NCBI GenBank assembly: GCA_964390495.1
Contig: CAYMIN010000009.1
Coordinates: forward strand, 62,001-126,000
Direction: 5' to 3'
Source of the DNA: UBA11051 sp964390495
GTDB lineage: Bacteria > Armatimonadota > Zipacnadia > Zipacnadales > UBA11051
Length of the DNA: 64,000 nt
Each line of letters starts with the position of its first letter. Within the stretch, counting starts at the first letter, position 1. A model generated the notes under the pieces. That model was not told the DNA's origin. It did no database searches and saw only the letters and a program-made list of their open reading frames with translations. The translations under genes and the position numbers were made by a program. This document shows positions 1 through 9,661 of this stretch, in pieces.

Positions 1-2
1 CG

Positions 3-917
3 GGACTGGCTGACCGCTCGGGCCTCGCCCGGCAATCGGTGGTGACGGCGGCGCGCTGGGTGATGCGCCAGGCCGATGTGGTCGCGGTGCAGTCTGAGCA
101 CGAGGCCGCACAACTCGCCAGTCTGCTCCCCGGCAAGCAAGCTAATCTACGGGTGGTGCCCGAGGGTGTTGTACTGGAGAGCCTGCGGGAGGACTTCGAG
201 CCGGGCACTAAGCGCCGGCTGGTGGGCTTGGACCCGATGGCTGCAATCGTCGGGGTAATGTCGCCGCCGGACGGAAGCGGCATCTCGGAGTTCCTCGAGG
301 CCGCACGCCTAGTGATGGATAGCAGGCCGAACGTGGAGTTCGTGTCAATCGGCCAGGGCGCCAAGACCGAGCAGTTTGTCGAGGCTGCGCACCAGTTGGG
401 CCTGAGCGGATGCACCGTGTTTCTGGGCGACCGGGCCGATATTGTGGAGATAATCGCCTCCCTGAATGCCCTGGTGATCCCGGCCGACTACTCCGGCTGC
501 CGGCGCTATGCGGTTCACGCTCTGGCCAGCAACATCCCGCTGATCGTCGCCGCCGATGGCGGGCTGCCCGACCTGGTGAGTGAAATCAAGCAGGCGCGCA
601 TTGTTGCTCCGGGCGATGTGGTCGCCATCGAGAAGGCGATTGCTGGGTTTCTCGACACCGTACCCCCCGGCGACACCGATGCGCTAGCGGATGACGAACT
701 CGGCTTCAGCCAGCGCGAACTGCTAGTATCGGGGATGGTCATAGACTTTGATACCGTCGGTCTCGATCCGGTCCCAGGGCGCGAACTGAGCGAAGAACAG
801 CAGGCCATACAGCAGACCATCGAGCGGTTCAGCATGCAGCAGGTGGCGCGTCATCTCGCCGATCTCTACCTGCAAGTGGCCAGCATCAGCACGGCCGACG
901 AGAAAAGCATTGATTGA
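3..917 (+). CDS. Glycosyltransferase family 4, C-terminal part (5' truncated by window edge)
   Basis: The reading frame is open to the first bases of the window, so the N-terminus lies outside; the first internal ATG-like start (position 39) is probably not the true start. The visible part reads as the end of the acceptor domain (ADVVAVQSEHEA, then RVVPEGV) and a Rossmann-like C-terminal donor-binding half typical of GT-B fold family 4 enzymes. Such enzymes transfer a sugar from a nucleotide-sugar donor, usually to a glycan or lipid acceptor at the cytoplasmic membrane. The usual E-x7-E donor motif is not clear, and the C-terminal 70 residues look divergent. It ends at the start of the FGGY kinase, so the two are probably cotranscribed. 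Acceptor and donor are unknown. Confidence 0.75.
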   Translation, partial: GLADRSGLARQSVVTAARWVMRQADVVAVQSEHEAAQLASLLPGKQANLRVVPEGVVLESLREDFEPGTKRRLVGLDPMAAIVGVMSPPDGSGISEFLEAARLVMDSRPNVEFVSIGQGAKTEQFVEAAHQLGLSGCTVFLGDRADIVEIIASLNALVIPADYSGCRRYAVHALASNIPLIVAADGGLPDLVSEIKQARIVAPGDVVAIEKAIAGFLDTVPPGDTDALADDELGFSQRELLVSGMVIDFDTVGLDPVPGRELSEEQQAIQQTIERFSMQQVARHLADLYLQVASISTADEKSID

Positions 918-919
918 GC

Positions 920-2422
920 ATGGCATACTTCTTGGGCATAGATGTCGGGACGACGCTAGTCAAGGCCCTGGTCGCCGATGAGGCGGGCCGGGTGGTTGAG
1001 GAGGCCGGCGTCGAGTACGGCTACAGCCAGCCGCACCCGGGCTGGGCCGAGCAGAATGCCGAGGACTGGTGGGGCTGCCTGAAACAGGTTACGCGGGCCG
1101 TTGCCGGCCGACTTGCGGAGCCACCGGTGGCCCTGGCGCTCTCGACCCACGGCGACACGATGGTGCCGGTGGATGCCGATAATCACCCGCTGCTGCCGGC
1201 GCGACTGTGGCTCGACAACCGGACCGCCGCGCAAGTGGCCCGCCTGGTGGACCAAGTACCCCAGCAGCAGTGGCTGGAGGTAACGGGCAGTCGCTTGGCG
1301 GCCTATGCGGCCGCCGCCAGCCTGGCCTGGTGGGCCGACGAGCGCCCTGCGATATTCGCCCGAGCCGCCCGCTTCTGCCTGGTGCAGGATTACCTGACGG
1401 CGCGGCTGACCGGACGCCACCTGGCGGATGCGCCCAATGCCTCCCGCACGTTGATTTTCGATCTGCACACCCGTGACTGGTGTGAGGCGCTGCTGGCCGC
1501 GGTCGGCGTCGAGCGCGAGCGGCTGCCGGTCGCCGCCGAGTCAGGTACGCCGGTAGGTAATTTGACGCGGGAGGCCGCCGGGGAACTGGGCCTGCCGCCG
1601 GAGACGTTGGTTGTGCTCGGGGCCCACGATCAGACCGCGGCCGCGATCGGCTGCGGGGCCGTCAAGCCGGGCACGGTGATGCTCTCCACCGGCACCGCCT
1701 GGGTGGTGCTGGGCGCCGCCGATGAACTGCATATTGACCCGGGCGGACGGCTGCAGACTTACTGCCATGCCATGCCTGGAGGCATTGCTATTCTGGGGGC
1801 CTATGCCGGCGGTTCGCTGCTGCGCTGGGCCCGGGATAACTTCTCCCAGCTTGCCGATGCCGACGCGGCCGACTATGACACCATCGTAGCTGAAGCACAG
1901 GCAGCCGAACAGGCAGGACGCGGCCCGCTGGTGTTCTTGCCGCATTTCTACGGCTCCGGACCGCCGCTGCGGCGCACTTATGCCCTGGGGGCGCTGACCG
2001 GACTGCAACTGCAGCACACCCGCGCAGACATATACCTGGCGCTGCTCAGAGGGGTCGCTACCCAGACAGCCGCGGCCCTGGCGACGATGGCGGAGATGGG
2101 CTACGATATCGGGGAGGTGCGGATGATCGGTGGTGGCGCCCAGAGCGACTTCTGGGCCCAGCTTGTGGCCGATGCCCACGGCGCGCCGCTGGAGTTGCCC
2201 GTGGTATCGGAGGCGGCGGCCTACGGTGCGGCGATGCTAGCCGCCATCGGTTCCGGCCACCTCGCATCGGCAGAGCAGGTGGCCGAGAGGGTCGCCATCC
2301 GCAAACAGATTGTCCCACGCCCGCAAGCCTCAGCCGTCGCGCCCGAATGGCACACCCGGTATCTTGAGGCACTTGATGGAACCTGGCAAGCGCTTGCGGG
2401 CTATCGCGCCGAATACCGCTAG
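920..2422 (+). CDS. FGGY-family carbohydrate kinase, xylulokinase-like
   Basis: About 500 residues, full length for the FGGY family. The N-terminus has the ATPase-fold phosphate loop GIDVGTTLVKALV. DHGDT-like substrate signature is seen as STHGDTMVPVD, and the second domain has LVVLGAHDQTAAAIGCG and STGTAWVVLG. The C-terminal signature is IGGGAQSDFWAQLVAD. These enzymes phosphorylate a sugar or polyol with ATP in the cytoplasm; xylulokinase is the closest subgroup I can name, but substrate is not provable from sequence. A TTG at 914 overlaps the stop of the upstream glycosyltransferase; ATG 920 gives the shorter and more usual N-terminus (MAYFLGID). Close coupling implies one transcript with the preceding gene. 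Confidence 0.88.
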   Translation: MAYFLGIDVGTTLVKALVADEAGRVVEEAGVEYGYSQPHPGWAEQNAEDWWGCLKQVTRAVAGRLAEPPVALALSTHGDTMVPVDADNHPLLPARLWLDNRTAAQVARLVDQVPQQQWLEVTGSRLAAYAAAASLAWWADERPAIFARAARFCLVQDYLTARLTGRHLADAPNASRTLIFDLHTRDWCEALLAAVGVERERLPVAAESGTPVGNLTREAAGELGLPPETLVVLGAHDQTAAAIGCGAVKPGTVMLSTGTAWVVLGAADELHIDPGGRLQTYCHAMPGGIAILGAYAGGSLLRWARDNFSQLADADAADYDTIVAEAQAAEQAGRGPLVFLPHFYGSGPPLRRTYALGALTGLQLQHTRADIYLALLRGVATQTAAALATMAEMGYDIGEVRMIGGGAQSDFWAQLVADAHGAPLELPVVSEAAAYGAAMLAAIGSGHLASAEQVAERVAIRKQIVPRPQASAVAPEWHTRYLEALDGTWQALAGYRAEYR

Positions 2423-2632
2423 TACACTGAATCGGCAGACGCCAATGGCCCCTGTCCCGGCCTTAGCGAAGGCCCCATCCCGATGGGCCAAGCAGCCAGC
2501 GACTTTTCGTCACTTCTGTCCGAGGCAGGACTGGGATCATTAGGCGCCTCGCTGAGATTACGTGTCCGGATAATGTCTTCTCCATCCGGTCAGGCCGCCT
2601 CGAGTTCGACACTATGTAAGGCTTGGAATCGT

Positions 2633-5308
2633 ATGCTAAATGATGCAGAACTGACACCGATGTACCGACAATGGGCCCGGGCCAAGCGGGACTATCCCGA
2701 TGTCCTGATGCTTTTCCGCATGGGCGATTTCTACGAGATGTTCGGTGAGGATGCCGAGATCGGCGCGCGTGTGCTGGAATTGACGCTCACCAGCCGCGGT
2801 ATGGGCAACAAGGGCCGGATCCCGATGTGCGGCGTACCCCACCACGCAATCGGCCGCTACCTGAAGACACTCGTGGAGAAGGGCTACCGGGCGGCGATCT
2901 GCGAACAGGTCGAGGACCCCAAGCAAACCAAGGGCCTGGTACGGCGGCAGGTCACGCGCGTGGTCACGCCGGGGACGCTGCTGGAGGATGAACTGATCGG
3001 GGACAGCGGCTACAATTTCCTGACCTCGATTGCCAAAATCGGCCCGGCCTATGGGGTGGCGACAGTTGACGCCTCCACCGGCGAGTTTGTAGTGACTCAG
3101 ATTGATGCAGCCAGCGACAGCCAGCCGGCTGTGGCGGCTACGCTGCCGGAGATGAGGACCCCGGGCCTGGAGCCGACGCTGGCCGCGATGCTGGATGAGC
3201 TAGTGCGGCTGCAGCCGGCTGAAGTGGTCCTCAGCGCCGACCTGAGCGAGGACGAACCGACTCACGCCGCTATCAGTGAGGCTTTGCCTGTGCCGATCAA
3301 TCCGGCGCCGCCCGACAGCGGCTTCACATCTCCCGCCCAGCAGTTGCAGGAGCACTTCGGCGTCGCGACGCTGCACGGCTTCGGGTGCCAGGACCAGCCG
3401 GCGGCAGTGGCAGCGGCGGCTCAGGCCCTCCGCTACCTGCAGAGCGTGCAACTGGAGGCGATGCCCCGTCTCACCGGCCTGACGACCTATTCCACCAGCG
3501 ATTTCATGGTGATAGACGCCGCGACACGGCGCAACCTGGAGCTGGTGCGCTCGTTGCGAGATGGTAGCAAGCGCGGCACGCTGCTGGAGCTGCTGGACCA
3601 GACGGAGACGCCGATGGGAGCTCGGGCGCTACGCTCCGCCCTGCTGCAGCCGCTTCTGAGCCTGGAACAGATCAATCTGCGCCTGGATGCGGTGGAGAAT
3701 CTCAGCTCCGGGACGATTCTGGCCGACCAGCTGCGCCAGCGACTGGATGAGATTTACGATCTGGAGCGCCTCGCCAGCCGCGCCTCTGCCGGCACGGCCA
3801 ACGCCAAGGACCTGCGTGCCCTCTGCAGCTCGCTGCAGCAGCTTCCCGAGATCCGCCGGGAGCTCGACAGCGCCACCGCGCACCTGCTCAAGACCATCCA
3901 GAGCCGCATTGACCCGCTGGAGGAGCTCACCGAGCTGCTGGAACGCGCCATCGTCGAGGACCCGCCGGTGCAGATCACCGAAGGCGGCATCATCCGCCCA
4001 GGCTACAACGCCGAGCTGGATGAGTTGCGCGACGGTGCCGCCGCCGGTCGCGATTGGATCGCCCAACTGCAGGACGGCGAACGCGCCCGCACCGGCATCA
4101 AGTCACTGAAGGTCGGCTTCAACAAGGTTTTCGGCTACTATATCGAGGTCAGCAAGCCTAACCTCGACCTGGTGCCGGAGGACTACGAGCGCAAGCAGAC
4201 GCTGGTCAACGCCGAGCGCTTCATCACCCCGCAGCTCAAGGAGCAGGAGGCGCGGATCCTCGGCGCCGATGAGCGCAGTCAGGAACTGGAGTACCAGCTT
4301 TTCGGGGAAGTGCGACAGCAGGTCGCCGCAGTCAGCGACCGGATTATGTCCAGCGCCCGGGCGATAGCCGAACTGGACATGCTCATCTCCCTGGCGGCCG
4401 CCGCGGTGCAGTACAACTATACTAAACCGCAGGTCAACACCTCCGCCGAATTGCGCATCGTTGACGGCCGCCACCCGGTGGTGGAACAGGCCCTGCTCAG
4501 CGAGCTGTTTGTGCCTAATGACGCGCACCTCGACTGCGAGAAGGACCAGCTCCTGATAGTGACAGGGCCGAACATGGCCGGCAAATCCACCTACCTGCGT
4601 CAGGTGGCGCTGATCGCCTTGATGGCGCAGATGGGCAGCTTCGTGCCGGCGAGGTCGGCCACGGTCGGGCTGTTGGACCGCATATTTACGCGCGTCGGGG
4701 CCAGCGATGACCTGGCCAGCGGGCGTTCGACATTCATGGTGGAGATGACCGAGGCGGCCAATATTCTCCAGAATGCCACCGACAGAAGTCTGGTTGTACT
4801 CGATGAGATCGGGCGCGGCACCTCGACCTATGATGGCATGTCCCTGGCATGGGCGGTGGCGGAATATCTGGTCAAGAGCATCGGGGCCAAAACGCTGTTT
4901 GCTACCCATTACCATCAGCTCAACGAGCTTGCCGAGCTACTTGAGCCGGTCAAGAATCTGCGGGTTACGGTCAAGGAAGAGGGAGATGAGATAATCTTTC
5001 TACGTAAGATCGTCCCCGGTGGCACGGACCGTTCCTACGGCATTCAGGTGGCGCGGCTGGCAGGACTCCCGGATGCGGTAGTCGAGCGGGCCAAGGCAGT
5101 GCTGCATACGCTCGAGCAGCAGGACCTGGCGGCCGGTCCCAGCGCCGAAGCGGTCAGTAAGGTGGCCGATACGGTGCAGTTGCGGCTGTTCGAGGGGGTG
5201 CGCGATCCGGTGGTGGAAGAACTCAAGCAGTTGGACCTGGACACGATGTCGCCGCTGGAGGCGCTGACGAAGCTCAAGCAGTTGCAGGACGAGGCCGGTC
5301 AGGACTGA
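2633..5308 (+). CDS. mutS: DNA mismatch repair protein MutS
   Basis: MutS1 recognises mismatches in newly replicated DNA and recruits MutL. The mismatch-binding domain I has the canonical F-x-E loop in FRMGDFYEMFGEDAE (about residues 23-37 from the chosen start). The ATPase domain has Walker A TGPNMAGKSTYLR and Walker B/signature DEIGRGTSTYDGMS near residues 685 and 765, followed by FATHYHQL. The open frame extends upstream to 2483, adding about 50 low-complexity residues. I chose ATG 2633 (MLNDAELTPM) because family members begin just before the TPM motif; ATG 2573 is the alternative. Length of about 891 residues is usual. It is convergent with mreB, only 24 bp away, and no mutL is nearby. 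Confidence 0.96.
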   Translation: MLNDAELTPMYRQWARAKRDYPDVLMLFRMGDFYEMFGEDAEIGARVLELTLTSRGMGNKGRIPMCGVPHHAIGRYLKTLVEKGYRAAICEQVEDPKQTKGLVRRQVTRVVTPGTLLEDELIGDSGYNFLTSIAKIGPAYGVATVDASTGEFVVTQIDAASDSQPAVAATLPEMRTPGLEPTLAAMLDELVRLQPAEVVLSADLSEDEPTHAAISEALPVPINPAPPDSGFTSPAQQLQEHFGVATLHGFGCQDQPAAVAAAAQALRYLQSVQLEAMPRLTGLTTYSTSDFMVIDAATRRNLELVRSLRDGSKRGTLLELLDQTETPMGARALRSALLQPLLSLEQINLRLDAVENLSSGTILADQLRQRLDEIYDLERLASRASAGTANAKDLRALCSSLQQLPEIRRELDSATAHLLKTIQSRIDPLEELTELLERAIVEDPPVQITEGGIIRPGYNAELDELRDGAAAGRDWIAQLQDGERARTGIKSLKVGFNKVFGYYIEVSKPNLDLVPEDYERKQTLVNAERFITPQLKEQEARILGADERSQELEYQLFGEVRQQVAAVSDRIMSSARAIAELDMLISLAAAAVQYNYTKPQVNTSAELRIVDGRHPVVEQALLSELFVPNDAHLDCEKDQLLIVTGPNMAGKSTYLRQVALIALMAQMGSFVPARSATVGLLDRIFTRVGASDDLASGRSTFMVEMTEAANILQNATDRSLVVLDEIGRGTSTYDGMSLAWAVAEYLVKSIGAKTLFATHYHQLNELAELLEPVKNLRVTVKEEGDEIIFLRKIVPGGTDRSYGIQVARLAGLPDAVVERAKAVLHTLEQQDLAAGPSAEAVSKVADTVQLRLFEGVRDPVVEELKQLDLDTMSPLEALTKLKQLQDEAGQD

Positions 5309-5332
5309 GCTTGCCATCGCGAGCCGCGCTGT

Positions 5333-6367
5333 TTACAACAATCCTCGGCGCGGAGCGAACTCCCCGGCGGCTCCCTCCATGATGTCCAACTGATCCAGGA
5401 CCTTGCCGGTGCCCATTGCCACCGAGGAAATCGGGTCTTCGGGTACGTGTACCGGAATGCCGGTCTCTAGATACAGCAGGCGGTCCAGCCCATTGAGCAG
5501 CGCCAGGCCGCCGGTGAGAGTGATGCCGCGCTGAATGATGTCGGCGGCCAGTTCGGGCGGAGTACGTTCTAGCTGGCTCTTAACGGCCTCGATGATCTGG
5601 CTGATGTTCTCAGCCATTGCCTCCCGGACCTCATGGGAGCTTACCGCTACGGTTTTGGGCAGGCCGGAGACGATGTCCAGGCCGCGCACCTCCATCTCCT
5701 GTTCCTCTTCCGGCTCGAACGCCGAGCCGATCTCCTGCTTGATGGTCTCGGCCGTGCGCTCGCCGATGTCGAGGTTATAGACATGGCGGATATGGCGGGT
5801 GATGGCCTCGTCCAGCATCGTGCCTCCGACCCGCAGCGAGTCGCTGATCACTATACCGCCCAGGGAGATGACGGCGATATCGGTGGTGCCGCCGCCGATG
5901 TCCACGACCATATTACCACCGGGGCTGGCGATCGGCAGGCCGACACCGATAGCTGCAGCCATCGGCTCTTCGATGGGGATGACCTTGCGGGCTCCGGCGG
6001 CCCGGGTAGCCTCGAGGGCGGCTCGCTCCTCGACGGCGGTAGCACCTGAGGGGATACAGATTACCACTAGGGGCTTGAAGAATCGCGCACGACTGCCGCA
6101 GGCCTTGCGGATCAGGTAGCGCAGCATCTCGCGGGTGACCGAGTAGTCGGCTATGACTCCGTCGCGCAGGGGCCTGAGGGCGACGATATTGCCGGGCGTG
6201 CGGCCGAGCATCTCCTGGGCCTGATGGCCGACGGCGAGCACGCGTTTGGTCTGCTCGCTGATAGCTACCACAGAAGGCTCGCGGACCACAATACCCCGCC
6301 CGCGAGCGAATACAATGATAGTAGCGGTGCCGAGATCAATTCCGATACGTTCACCGATGCCAAGCAT
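5333..6367 (-). CDS. mreB: Rod shape-determining protein MreB/Mbl
   Basis: A 344-residue bacterial actin homologue. Phosphate-1 loop GIDLGTATIIVFARGRGIV at the N-terminus, phosphate-2 VVDIGGGTTDIAVISLGG around residue 155, and the adenosine motif LTGGLALLNGLDRLL near residue 290 are all present. MreB polymerises on the inner face of the membrane and positions the elongasome that inserts lateral peptidoglycan. Its start lies inside the last codons of murA (17-bp overlap), with an AAGGCGCGG stretch before ATG as a plausible ribosome binding site, so it is translationally coupled to murA and probably part of the long atp-murA-mreB transcript. mreC and mreD are not adjacent. Start ATG 6367 gives the usual short N-terminus. 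Confidence 0.95.
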   Translation of the reverse strand: MLGIGERIGIDLGTATIIVFARGRGIVVREPSVVAISEQTKRVLAVGHQAQEMLGRTPGNIVALRPLRDGVIADYSVTREMLRYLIRKACGSRARFFKPLVVICIPSGATAVEERAALEATRAAGARKVIPIEEPMAAAIGVGLPIASPGGNMVVDIGGGTTDIAVISLGGIVISDSLRVGGTMLDEAITRHIRHVYNLDIGERTAETIKQEIGSAFEPEEEQEMEVRGLDIVSGLPKTVAVSSHEVREAMAENISQIIEAVKSQLERTPPELAADIIQRGITLTGGLALLNGLDRLLYLETGIPVHVPEDPISSVAMGTGKVLDQLDIMEGAAGEFAPRRGLL

Positions 6368-7649
6368 TCCGCGCCTTGTCGTCCTCTACAGATGGCGTGC
6401 TGGTTATGGTGGCGCCGAGCTGCTGCAGTTTGCCTTCGAGGTTCTCGTAGCCGCGCGCCAGGAACTCAGCGCCGCTAATCTCGGTATAGCCGTCGGCAGC
6501 CAGGCCGGCCACCACCAGGGCCGATCCGGCGCGGATGTCGGTGGCTTCGACCGGCGCCCCGTACAACTTCGGCACACCTCTGATGATTGCCACACTGTCC
6601 TTCAACTGCATGTCAGCACCCATCCGCTTCAGTTCATCTATGTAGTTGAAGCGGGCCTCGAAGATCGTCTCCTGGATCACCGTCGTGCCAACGGCGAGAG
6701 CCCCGAGAACGCCGGCATTAGGCTGCAGATCGGTCGGAAAGCCGGGGTAAGGAGCCGTGGTGACCTCAAAGGCGTGCGGGCGCTTGTCCGCGATTGCGTG
6801 TACGTAATCGGGCCCGCTTTCAACTTTTAGGCCGGCCCTTTGCAGCAGATTGAGCACCACCCCCATGTGGCGCGGCTCGACGGCTCGCACCGTAACATCG
6901 CCGCGGGCGACACCACACGCTATCAAGAAAGTGCCGGCCTCCATGCGGTCGGGGACTGAGCGGAAGCGGCAGCCGTGGAGCTTCTCGACGCCCTTGATGA
7001 CCACGATGTCGGTGCCGACCCCACGGATATCGGCGCCGGCTTGCTGGAGGAACTGCTGGCAGCAGATCACTTCCGGCTCGCGGGAGGCATTCTCAATCAC
7101 GGTCACGCCATCCGCCAGCACGGCCGCCAGCATGACGTTGACGGTAGCGCCGACACTGCGGTAGCGGCTGTCCATATACATGCGACTACCTGTGAGCTTG
7201 TCGGCGCGGGCGCGCATGATACCGTGGCGTTCCTCTACCACGGCACCGAGCGCCCGGAAGCCACTAAGATGGTAGTCAACGGGTCGCGAGCCGATGACAC
7301 ACCCGCCCGGCAGCGGCACCTCCGCCTCGCCGAGGCGTCCCAACAGTGCCCCGGCCACATAAAAAGAGCCCCGCATCTTTCGCACCAGATCATACGGGGC
7401 ACTTACCGAGGTTATGTGGCTTGCATCAATGCTGAGTACCGAGCGCTCAATAAACTCGCACTTGGCTCCCAGGGCACGCAACATGTCAATCATTGCGTTG
7501 ATATCGTCAATGCGGGGGACGTTTTCGATGATGCTCTGATCGGCGATCAGCAGGGCAGCAGCCAGCAGCGGCAGGGTGCCATTCTTCGAGCCGCTGACTG
7601 TGATCTCGCCACCGAGGGGATTGCCGCCGTGGATCTTGATGGTTGCCAC
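6351..7649 (-). CDS. murA: UDP-N-acetylglucosamine 1-carboxyvinyltransferase MurA
   Basis: First committed step of peptidoglycan synthesis: transfer of enolpyruvate from PEP to UDP-GlcNAc in the cytoplasm. The 432 residues match the EPSP synthase-like fold. The N-terminal GSKNGTLPLLAAALL motif is present, as is the loop PLPGGCVIGSRPVD. The loop cysteine (C117) corresponds to the E. coli Cys115 that fosfomycin alkylates, so the enzyme is predicted to be fosfomycin-sensitive. Translation starts at GTG 7649 behind a GGGAGGGAG ribosome binding site. It follows atpC by 82 bp and overlaps mreB by 17 bp, linking energy metabolism and envelope growth in one apparent unit. Confidence 0.96.
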   Translation of the reverse strand: MATIKIHGGNPLGGEITVSGSKNGTLPLLAAALLIADQSIIENVPRIDDINAMIDMLRALGAKCEFIERSVLSIDASHITSVSAPYDLVRKMRGSFYVAGALLGRLGEAEVPLPGGCVIGSRPVDYHLSGFRALGAVVEERHGIMRARADKLTGSRMYMDSRYRSVGATVNVMLAAVLADGVTVIENASREPEVICCQQFLQQAGADIRGVGTDIVVIKGVEKLHGCRFRSVPDRMEAGTFLIACGVARGDVTVRAVEPRHMGVVLNLLQRAGLKVESGPDYVHAIADKRPHAFEVTTAPYPGFPTDLQPNAGVLGALAVGTTVIQETIFEARFNYIDELKRMGADMQLKDSVAIIRGVPKLYGAPVEATDIRAGSALVVAGLAADGYTEISGAEFLARGYENLEGKLQQLGATITSTPSVEDDKARNAWHR

Positions 7650-7731
7650 GATAACTCCCTCCCAGTATCCCTCATTAGCTGCGTCTAGGCTGCAAACGGT
7701 TGCTGCGATGCCGGCGGGCCGGCCGTTGCCC

Positions 7732-8163
7732 TCAGCCTAGCATACCAGCTTTTCCCGCGGCGTGCAAGCGGTTCAGCGCTCTGGCCAAAGCCAGTCTGGC
7801 GCGGTCGGCATCAATCAACTCGCGTTCCACACCCCGGTAGGCGGTCTCCAGACGCTGCTTCGCCCGCTGCATCGCCTGCTGCGCTCGCTCGATATCAATC
7901 TCACTGGCCATTTCTGCAGCATCGGCCAGCAGCATCACCCGATTGTCGAAAACCTCCATCACCCCGCCGGCCACGGCAGCGTACTCATCGCCGGCGGGGG
8001 TATGCAGAGTGACTACGCCGGTGGTCAGATTGGTCAGAAGCGGGGCGTGTCCACGCCTGACTCCCAGGTAGCCCAGGCCGCCGGGCGCAACCACGCCCTC
8101 AACAGGCCCCTCATATTCTACACCAGATTGGGTCACAATCTCAACTACCAATTCGCTATCCAT
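7732..8163 (-). CDS. atpC: F1 ATP synthase epsilon subunit
   Basis: A 143-residue protein with the beta-sandwich N-terminal domain (VEIVTQSGVEYEGPVEGVVAPG; PGGLGYLGVRRGHAPLLTNL) and a helical C-terminal hairpin (about residues 95-138) of the epsilon subunit. Epsilon joins gamma in the central stalk and can inhibit ATP hydrolysis through its C-terminal helices. It is the last atp gene of the operon, 30 bp after atpD, and precedes murA by 82 bp. ATG 8163 follows a GGAG five bases upstream. Confidence 0.93.
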   Translation of the reverse strand: MDSELVVEIVTQSGVEYEGPVEGVVAPGGLGYLGVRRGHAPLLTNLTTGVVTLHTPAGDEYAAVAGGVMEVFDNRVMLLADAAEMASEIDIERAQQAMQRAKQRLETAYRGVERELIDADRARLALARALNRLHAAGKAGMLG

Positions 8164-8193
8164 GGCGGCTCCGCGTCACCGTCCCCTGACCGG

Positions 8194-9570
8194 CTATTTG
8201 CCCACATCCTCGATTGTGGCCACCATTCGGAAGGCCTGCTCCGGTAAACCATCGTACTCGCCGCTGAGGATCGCCTCGAAGCCATGCACCGTCTCGGCGA
8301 CCGGCACATACACGCCCGGTATTGAGGTGAACTGCTCGGCAACGAACATCGGCTGGGTGAGGAACTGCTGGATGCGGCGGGCCCGCGCAACGGTCTGCTT
8401 GTCTTCCGCGGAAAGCTCGTCAATGCCCAGAATCGCGATAATGTCGCGCAGGTCGCGGTAGCGCTGCAAGAGCTGCTGCACGTCGCGAGCTACCTGATAC
8501 TGCCGCTCACCCACCACGCGGGGGTCGAGTAGGCGCGAGGTTGATGCCAGTGGGTCAGCCGCCGGATAGATCGCCTGCTCGAACAGCTCCCGCGACAGAT
8601 GGATGCTGGCGTCCAGATGGGCGAAGGTGGCTACCGGCGCCGGATCGGTGTAGTCGTCGGCGGGAACATAGACCGCCTGCACCGAGGTGATCGAGCCTTT
8701 GAGCGTAGAGGTAATCCGCTCCTGCAACTCCCCCATCTCGCTATCCAGGGTCGGCTGGTAGCCGACGGCGGAGGGCATGCGACCAAGCAGCGCTGAGACT
8801 TCGGAGCCGGCCTGAGTGAAGCGGAAAACGTTGTCAATAAACAGCAGCACATCCTGGCCGGCATCATCGCGGAAGTACTCCGCCATAGTCAGCGCACTCA
8901 AGCCGACCCGCAGGCGCGCGCCCGGCGGTTCATTCATCTGCCCAAATACCAGGCAGGTCTGGTCCAGTACGCCGGCCTCCTGCATCTCCAGGTAGAGCTC
9001 ATTGCCCTCACGGGTGCGCTCCCCGACGCCGCCGAAAACCGAAACGCCCTCATGCACGGTGCCGACATTGCGGATCAGTTCCATGATGAGGATGGTCTTG
9101 CCGACACCGGCGCCACCGAAGAGGCCGATCTTGCCGCCGCGCGGGAAGGGACAGAGTAGGTCAATCACCTTCAGGCCGGTCTCGAACTGCTCCTCGGCCA
9201 CGCTTTGGTCCTCGAAATCGGGGGCCTGGCGATGAATGGGCCGGTGCTTCTGCACCACCACCGGCGCTTGGTCGTCTATCGGCCTACCCAGCACGTCGAA
9301 CATGCGCCCCAGGGTCTCCGGGCCGACCGGAACGACAATCGGGCTGCCGGTGTCCTCGGCGTCCATGCCCCGCACCAGGCCGTCGGTGTTGTCCATGGCG
9401 ATGCAACGCACCGTGTCATCGCCGAGGTGTTGGGCGACCTCGACAATCAGCTCAATATCACGCTCGACGACGTCGATCCTGATGGCGCTGAGCAGTTCCG
9501 GAAGCTGGTCCGCGGGGAAGCGGATGTCAACCACCGGACCTCGTACCTGCGCGACCTTACCTGTCGCCAT
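8194..9570 (-). CDS. atpD: F1 ATP synthase beta subunit (catalytic)
   Basis: 458 residues with the catalytic P-loop GGAGVGKTILIMELIRN, the GERTREGNELYLEM segment carrying the catalytic glutamate, and the ATP-site stretch ALTMAEYFRD. The DELSEED loop that contacts gamma and epsilon reads DELSAED here (ILGIDELSAEDK), so one acidic residue is replaced by alanine. The subunit makes or hydrolyses ATP at the alpha/beta interface. It lies between atpG (91-bp gap) and atpC (30-bp gap). The start ATG 9570 follows AAAGG at nine bases. Confidence 0.97.
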   Translation of the reverse strand: MATGKVAQVRGPVVDIRFPADQLPELLSAIRIDVVERDIELIVEVAQHLGDDTVRCIAMDNTDGLVRGMDAEDTGSPIVVPVGPETLGRMFDVLGRPIDDQAPVVVQKHRPIHRQAPDFEDQSVAEEQFETGLKVIDLLCPFPRGGKIGLFGGAGVGKTILIMELIRNVGTVHEGVSVFGGVGERTREGNELYLEMQEAGVLDQTCLVFGQMNEPPGARLRVGLSALTMAEYFRDDAGQDVLLFIDNVFRFTQAGSEVSALLGRMPSAVGYQPTLDSEMGELQERITSTLKGSITSVQAVYVPADDYTDPAPVATFAHLDASIHLSRELFEQAIYPAADPLASTSRLLDPRVVGERQYQVARDVQQLLQRYRDLRDIIAILGIDELSAEDKQTVARARRIQQFLTQPMFVAEQFTSIPGVYVPVAETVHGFEAILSGEYDGLPEQAFRMVATIEDVGK

Positions 9571-9661
9571 CCATTTTGGCCTTTCTGAATTGCAGCCTAC
9601 TCATATTCACATTCTGCCCGACATCGGGACTGGTTCCTGGTCAAGCCTACCTGTCCACGTC

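Noticed and set aside
4103..4915. 270-codon antisense open frame over mutS
   Set aside because: It mirrors the well-supported mutS frame, has no recognisable motif and is a GC-bias shadow.
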